DNA of 10,115 nt from Marinagarivorans sp. UBA5870. GTDB lineage: Bacteria; Pseudomonadota; Gammaproteobacteria; Pseudomonadales; Cellvibrionaceae. Made by a program: the position numbers and the translations under genes. This document shows positions 6,492-10,115 of the stretch, one piece after another. The notes under the pieces are model-generated. The model saw only the letters and a list, made by a program, of their open reading frames with translations. It had not been told where the DNA came from and made no database searches. Position 1 is the first letter of the stretch. The number at the start of each line of letters is the position of its first letter. The stretch is from positions 1 to 10,115 of the forward strand of contig DJFO01000371.1 of the NCBI GenBank assembly GCA_002432555.1, written 5' to 3'.

Positions 6492-7424
6492 ATGAATTAC
6501 CTTGTTCTTCCTTTTCTCACTCTGTTCAGCCTCGGCATTGCAGCGCAAGCTCTGCCGGAAGAAACCGCGCAAGCTCTGCCGGAAGAAACCGCGCAAGCCC
6601 TGCAGGAAGAAACCGCGGCGCAAGAGCAAGTCACTGCGGCAGAGTTTATGTTATCTCTGCAGCCGCAATCGGGCAAAATCACTCTCCCCGATAACATCGC
6701 CACCCTGGATTTATCCGCGGGGTTTCAATACCTCTCGCCGGAAAGCGCCGAGCGGCTTCTCGTGGACGCCTGGGGCAACCCGCCCGGCAATGAAACCCTC
6801 GGGATGATTATCCCCGCGGATGTCAGCCCGCTCGAAGTGGACGGCTGGGGCGTGGTGATCACCTACAGCGAAGACGGTTATGTCAGTGACAAAGATGCGG
6901 ATCAAATCAATTACGACGATTTGCTGGCCGACATGCAAGCGCAATCCAAGGAAGCGAACGAAGAGCGCAAAAACCAAGGTTACGGGTCGCTCCTGCTGGT
7001 CGGCTGGGCCGAGCCTCCACACTATGACAAAGCCGCCCACAAATATTATTGGGCGAAAGAGTTTGCGACCGACGACAGCGAAGAAAACTCGCTGAATTAC
7101 AACATCCGCATTCTCGGCCGCCAGGGCGTTCTCGATTTGAACGCGGTGGCCGGTATGAATCAAATGGCAAAAATCAAACAGCGCATGCCCGAACTGATCG
7201 CCGCCACCGAGTTCACCAGCGGTCATCGTTACGAGGATTTTAATGCGTCGACGGACAAAGTCGCGGAATACGGCCTGGCTGCCCTGGTCGCCGGAGGCGT
7301 GGCTGCAAAAATGGGGCTGTTCGCCAAAATCGGGGCCTTCCTTCTGGCCTTCAAAAAGTTCATTATTATCGGAGTCGTTGCACTAGTGGGCCTCCTCGGC
7401 AAACTCCTCAGCCGTAAGCGGTAA
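6492..7424 (+). CDS. DUF2167 membrane-anchored protein
   Basis: This 310-residue protein matches the DUF2167 (PF09935) pattern. Visible landmarks are a Gly-Tyr-Val-x-Asp-x-Asp-Ala style block near residues 128-136, NEERKNQGYG, GWAEPPHYD at 171-179, LNYNIRILGRQG from 201, and an AEYGLAALVAGGVAAKMG segment that begins the C-terminal membrane region (about 258-305), ending in a basic SRKR tail. The N-terminus is a signal peptide (residues 1-20, cleavage likely after AQA). The bulk should therefore lie outside the cytoplasm with a C-terminal anchor. ATG 6492 has GGAAG 6 nt upstream. Three copies of an AQALPEET-type repeat begin at the predicted cleavage site, which is unusual. The gene is monocistronic as far as the sequence shows. 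The function of the family is unknown. Confidence 0.9.
   Translation: MNYLVLPFLTLFSLGIAAQALPEETAQALPEETAQALQEETAAQEQVTAAEFMLSLQPQSGKITLPDNIATLDLSAGFQYLSPESAERLLVDAWGNPPGNETLGMIIPADVSPLEVDGWGVVITYSEDGYVSDKDADQINYDDLLADMQAQSKEANEERKNQGYGSLLLVGWAEPPHYDKAAHKYYWAKEFATDDSEENSLNYNIRILGRQGVLDLNAVAGMNQMAKIKQRMPELIAATEFTSGHRYEDFNASTDKVAEYGLAALVAGGVAAKMGLFAKIGAFLLAFKKFIIIGVVALVGLLGKLLSRKR
6543..6614. repeat. Three 24-bp in-frame repeats at the signal-peptide junction
   Basis: The units are 6543-6566, 6567-6590 and 6591-6614. The first two are identical; the third differs at two bases (Pro becomes Gln, plus a silent change). Each encodes AQALPEET or AQALQEET. Every unit carries an AQA that could serve as a signal peptidase site, so the mature N-terminus may vary. 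Confidence 0.9.
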
Positions 7425-7426
7425 CT

Positions 7427-7450
7427 CCCTTTCCTGGCAATAGGAAGGGG
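7427..7450 (+). terminator. Stem-loop just after the DUF2167 stop codon
   Basis: CCCTTTCCT (7427-7435) pairs with AGGAAGGGG (7442-7450) to give a 9-bp stem with one G-T wobble and the 6-nt loop GGCAAT. It begins 3 nt after the stop codon. No T-run follows, so it is either a 3'-end stabilising or Rho-assisted structure rather than a classical intrinsic terminator. Confidence 0.45.
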
Positions 7451-7483
7451 CGACCCGCGCAGGGAACGAATCCTTCAGCGCTC

Positions 7484-7652
7484 CCGTCGTTCCCGCGCAG
7501 GCGGAAATTTACATGACTTCCGTCATTCCCGCGCAGGCGGGAACCCAGGGGGAACGTGCCACCCTCTCTGGGTCCCCGCCTGCGCGGGGATGACGGAGCT
7601 TTGGATTGAGCTTTTGTACTTGTTGTCGTTCCCGCGCAGGCGGGAATCCAGG
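7484..7652. repeat. Cluster of four REP-like palindromic repeats
   Basis: Four copies share the core TTCCCGCGCAGGCGGGAA or a variant: 7484-7507 (plus orientation, one base lost), 7520-7549 (plus), 7567-7596 (inverted) and 7625-7652 (plus). Flanks resemble GTCATT on one side and AACCCAG or AATCCAG on the other. Each copy is itself an imperfect hairpin. The second and third copies also form a large inverted pair around an 18-nt spacer. A further degenerate copy may lie at about 7452-7475. Elements of this kind are dispersed in many proteobacterial genomes. Here they fill the gap between two convergent genes, where they may end transcription or shield 3' ends. Confidence 0.85.
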
Positions 7653-7728
7653 AAGTGGTCAAATTCCTGTCCAACCCCGCGCGCAAAAAACCGACCGCCC
7701 GCATGGGAATTCCTAACGCAGATAACTT

Positions 7729-9327
7729 TCAACGTTTCCCCGCATACTCAAACCAATCAACCGCGGCGGCGCTGGTGCTGGGCGCCCCGTTGCTCGAGGC
7801 GTAGACCCCGATATAAGGCCCGTTGAACCCTTCTGCGGTTTCGAAGGAAAGCACCGTCATGGATTGCACTTTCCCCATGGCTTTTAATCTGTCCGCCGAG
7901 GCGCCGTAGCGGAAGCGTAGGTCCAGGCCGTCGGCTTCGGCGTGGAGAAATACTTTGGGGCGGTCGAACGGCACTCGAGCTACCTCGGACCGAATGCCTT
8001 TTTCCGTTTTGATCAGCACTAAACTTTCCTTCTCCTTCACGAACTGATAATGGCAATCACTGCGCACGTAGAGCGCCATGCCCGCCTGTTCGTTGGCGGC
8101 GCCGGTCGTGAAGTCCAGGCTCATAGTCGCGGCGAATTTCGCGTGGCGAATCCGGCGGGCGATGAACGAAGGATTGGCGAGATCATTCAGTGTTTGTGGC
8201 CGCAGCTGCACAATGAGCTTTTCGCCATCGAGCCGGTACCATTGTTCCCGCGGTGTGCGCAGAAAATTCCAGCGCAAGTCCAGCTGAGCGCCGTTGAATT
8301 CGTCCCTGAGCGGCTTTTTCGCGACGGGGGTCCAGGGCAATTTGGGTCGCGCCTGTCCCAGGAGTACCTTTCCCTTGCCCGGGTTGAATACCGGCGTCTG
8401 GCCCTCGAAGCGCACCGGTGTCAAAAAGGTCTCCCGCGCGAGCAGGGTGTAACCGTCGATGTAACGTTTGCCCAACATGACCGCCCACCAGTCGCCCGTC
8501 TGCGTTTGCACGAGGTCAGCATGACCGATGGAGTGAATGGGATAATCGCGACCGAGGTGGCGGTGTGTGAGGACCGGGTTCACCTGATCCGCCACATAAG
8601 GTCCCCACACGGAATCGCTGTGGTGCACGGTGATGGAGTGGTGAAACCCGGTGCCGCCTTCCGCGACCATCAATAAATACTTTCCGTTGATCTTGTAAAG
8701 GTGCGGGCCCTCGGTCCACTGGGCATTATTGGCGTGGCCAAAGGTGAGCTGCTGTCGCGGCCCGATCAATTTCCCCTGTTTTGCATCGAATTCCTGCAGC
8801 CAGACGCCTTCCTGCCCTTCCCAGGCCTGTTTGCCCGATAAATTGCCGTGGCCCACGTAATAGGCCTTGCCGTCGTCATCCCACATTAGGGAAGGATCTA
8901 TGCCGGGCGCATCCAGCCAGACGGGGTCGGACCAGGGGCCGGCGGGGTTTTGGGCGGTAATAAAAAAATTCCCACCGCGCTCGCAGTGTACGCAAGTGGT
9001 AATGAGATAAAACAAACCGGCGTGGTAGCGCAGGGTAACGGCGAAGATCCCCATGGAATCGCCAAGGCCGGTTTGCAGGTTCAGCTGCTCCGGCCGGTGG
9101 AGGCCGTAACCGATTAAATTCCAATTCACCAGATCCTTACTGTGGTGAATCGGCATACCGGGAAACCATTCAAAGCTGGAATTGACCAAATAATAATCGT
9201 CGTTGACGCGGATGATGGATGGGTCCGGATAGAAGCCCGGCAGGATCGGATTGCGATAAATTGGCGGCTCGGCAGCGTGCGCCAGCTGGCCCATCCACAA
9301 CAGGAAAACGAAACATAAATATTTCAT
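7729..9327 (-). CDS. Secreted GH43 glycoside hydrolase (beta-xylosidase / alpha-L-arabinofuranosidase type)
   Basis: This 532-residue enzyme has a signal peptide (MKYLCFVFLLWMGQLAHA, cut after Ala18), so it acts in the periplasm or outside. The five-bladed propeller domain spans about residues 20-320 and keeps the three GH43 acidic residues: Asp35 in FYPDPS (general base), Asp144 in GIDPSLMWDDDG (pKa modulator) and Glu206 in WTEGPHLYKINGKYLLM (general acid). Residues ~340-530 form a beta-rich domain like the C-terminal concanavalin-like domain of XynB-type GH43 enzymes (DEFNG start, then FTTGAANEQAGMALYV). The overall pattern fits GH43 subfamilies 11/12, which remove xylose or arabinose from xylan-derived oligosaccharides. 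I chose the ATG at 9327 rather than a GTG at 9363 because it begins the signal peptide, although the ribosome binding site is weak. It lies downstream of the GntR-type regulator. The family is sure; the sugar specificity is not. Confidence 0.93.
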   Translation of the reverse strand: MKYLCFVFLLWMGQLAHAAEPPIYRNPILPGFYPDPSIIRVNDDYYLVNSSFEWFPGMPIHHSKDLVNWNLIGYGLHRPEQLNLQTGLGDSMGIFAVTLRYHAGLFYLITTCVHCERGGNFFITAQNPAGPWSDPVWLDAPGIDPSLMWDDDGKAYYVGHGNLSGKQAWEGQEGVWLQEFDAKQGKLIGPRQQLTFGHANNAQWTEGPHLYKINGKYLLMVAEGGTGFHHSITVHHSDSVWGPYVADQVNPVLTHRHLGRDYPIHSIGHADLVQTQTGDWWAVMLGKRYIDGYTLLARETFLTPVRFEGQTPVFNPGKGKVLLGQARPKLPWTPVAKKPLRDEFNGAQLDLRWNFLRTPREQWYRLDGEKLIVQLRPQTLNDLANPSFIARRIRHAKFAATMSLDFTTGAANEQAGMALYVRSDCHYQFVKEKESLVLIKTEKGIRSEVARVPFDRPKVFLHAEADGLDLRFRYGASADRLKAMGKVQSMTVLSFETAEGFNGPYIGVYASSNGAPSTSAAAVDWFEYAGKR

Positions 9328-9659
9328 CTGATGAGCGCTGGTTGGGTGAACGATAGCCGGCACTTCATGAGACGCCGGCGGAGAGGAACAAATTTAACAC
9401 GTGAGCCGGTCGAGTCCCAGGGCTGTCGCCGCGATCGAGGTTCCAATTCGGATGGGGCAGGGGATAATCAGGTAGTCGAGGGTGCAATTTTCTGCGTCCC
9501 GTTTTGGCTCGGCAGAAAATGGTGGATCAAAAATCGCCCGCGCCGCCGGGACTGTGGGCGCGCTCGCCGGCAAGAGCAGTCCAGGAAAACAAACAAGGGT
9601 GTATCAGGGCAGAGCGAAAGGGATTTATCAGCATCGCCCGCAGGACCTGTCAAGAAGCG
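9328..9659. other. Intergenic / control region between the GntR regulator and GH43 genes
   Basis: These 332 bp contain no supportable gene. The clearest structure is the inverted repeat at 9487-9520. No convincing sigma-70 promoter for the minus strand was found; the best A/T-rich element is TTAAATTTG (minus strand, around 9390-9398). Short plus-strand frames here have no ribosome binding site or recognisable product. Confidence 0.6.
9487..9520. promoter_or_regulatory. Perfect 9-bp inverted repeat, candidate operator
   Basis: ATTTTCTGC (9487-9495) and GCAGAAAAT (9512-9520) are perfect reverse complements separated by 16 nt. Neither side is followed by a T-run on its own transcript strand, so a terminator is unlikely. 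The centre-to-centre distance of 25 bp is about two and a half helical turns. It lies about 160 bp upstream of the GH43 start. A regulator site or a 3' stem of the GntR-type mRNA are both possible. Confidence 0.4.
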
Positions 9660-10115
9660 CTAGGTTTCCACGAGCAGCTTTTTATCATAATTCTTGCGTG
9701 AATCCATGAGCAGCGTGCGCACCGCTTGATCCGCTCGTTTTGCATCCCCCTCTGCGATCGCCCGATAAACCGCTTCGTGTCTGGGAAGCGTTGAAATGTG
9801 AATGTCTTCGTGCCAGGAGGTTAGGCTGATGGAAATGGCGAGGGCTTTTTGCAGGGTGTGGCCGATGTAGCGAATGACATCATTATGCGTCGCGTCGAGG
9901 ACTGCCTGATGAAACCTGACATCCGGCTCGATCGCTTCGGCAAGCGAAGGCGCGGCTGCCATGTCCTCGTAGGCCTGCCCGATTCGATCTATGTCCTCTT
10001 TGGTTGCTTTCACAGCGGCGAGCGCCGCCGCATTCGGTTCGATTGCCATGCGCGCTTCGAACAACATATCCAGGAATCGCTCAGGCGGGAGGGACTGTGT
10101 TATCCAACCGAGCAC
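9660..10115 (-). CDS. GntR/FadR-family regulator, C-terminal FCD domain (5' end outside window)
   Basis: The visible 151 codons are the C-terminal ligand-binding FCD domain of a GntR-superfamily repressor. Landmarks are ARMAIEPNAAALAA, EPDVRFHQAVLDATHNDVI (the Asp and His of D-x-x-FH are usual metal ligands), LPRHEAVYRAIAEGDAKRAD with another ligand His, and a helical end. The arrangement resembles DgoR- and UxuR-like regulators, which sense sugar acids or uronates. The winged-helix DNA-binding domain lies beyond the right edge; the codon at the edge (GTG) is an internal Val, not a start. It stops 332 bp upstream of the GH43 start on the same strand. It could control GH43 or an unseen uronate pathway; that link is inference. 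Confidence 0.88.
   Translation of the reverse strand: MLGWITQSLPPERFLDMLFEARMAIEPNAAALAAVKATKEDIDRIGQAYEDMAAAPSLAEAIEPDVRFHQAVLDATHNDVIRYIGHTLQKALAISISLTSWHEDIHISTLPRHEAVYRAIAEGDAKRADQAVRTLLMDSRKNYDKKLLVET

Larger units (their letters stand above)
7425..7728. other. Convergent intergenic region
   Basis: About 304 bp separate the convergent stops of the DUF2167 and GH43 genes. They hold the stem-loop at 7427-7450, the REP-like cluster at 7484-7652, and an A6 run at 7685-7690 that would be a T6 run for transcripts from the minus strand, without a convincing stem before it. Open frames here are only readings of the repeats. Confidence 0.7.

Noticed and set aside
7408..7704. 98-codon minus-strand frame in the convergent intergenic region
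   Set aside because: Its sequence is simply the translation of the REP-like palindromes (repeating RLRGNDG and similar).
8050..8676. 208-codon plus-strand frame inside the GH43 gene
   Set aside because: It is antisense to a complete GH43 gene with all catalytic residues; a shadow due to GC-rich codon bias.
9405..9475. tRNA-like bases (GGTCGAGTCCCAG resembling a T-arm)
   Set aside because: No acceptor stem, D-arm or anticodon arm can be arranged around it on either strand.

Overview
The window reads as a chromosomal segment of a polysaccharide-degrading gammaproteobacterium. A Cellvibrionaceae-like relative (Cellvibrio, Saccharophagus, Teredinibacter, Gilvimarinus type) is my best guess. It rests on gene content: a CE2/SGNH-type esterase end, a secreted GH43 enzyme, a GntR/FCD regulator and a gammaproteobacterial-type TrmO, in a moderately GC-rich background. 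This is an inference; no taxonomic marker such as rRNA is present. I see no rRNA, tRNA, CRISPR array, transposase or phage gene.

Layout, left to right. (1) 1-167, plus: the last part of a probable secreted carbohydrate esterase, cut by the window edge and beginning inside a perfect 15-bp tandem repeat. (2) 333-1397, minus: an MJ1255/VC2487-type glycosyltransferase. It is divergent, across only 46 bp, from (3) trmO at 1444-2235, plus. (4) 2443-2748, plus: a 101-residue hypothetical protein with a GTG start. (5) 2766-2956: an array of about twelve degenerate 16-bp tandem units with no spacers. (6) 3022-6282, plus: a tight three-gene operon of a secreted HEXXH metallopeptidase with a C-terminal helical-repeat region, followed by two different nucleotidyltransferases that both look like the RlaP/YcgL (PF10127) type. 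(7) 6492-7424, plus: a DUF2167 membrane protein whose signal-peptide junction carries three copies of an 8-residue repeat. (8) 7425-7728: a convergent intergenic stretch with a stem-loop and a cluster of REP-like palindromes. (9) 7729-9327, minus: a secreted GH43 beta-xylosidase/arabinofuranosidase. (10) 9328-9659: an intergenic stretch with a perfect 9-bp inverted repeat. (11) 9660-10115, minus: the C-terminal ligand-binding domain of a GntR/FadR regulator, with its DNA-binding domain beyond the right edge.

How the parts may work together. The two ends carry carbohydrate functions. The regulator sits upstream of, and points the same way as, the GH43 gene, so a sugar- or uronate-responsive control of hemicellulose breakdown is plausible. 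The middle is housekeeping or unknown: tRNA modification, a glycosyltransferase, and the peptidase plus tandem nucleotidyltransferase operon. That operon is the most unusual gene set here and the best candidate for an uncharacterised system. The non-coding array at 2766-2956, directly upstream of it, is the most unusual DNA structure.
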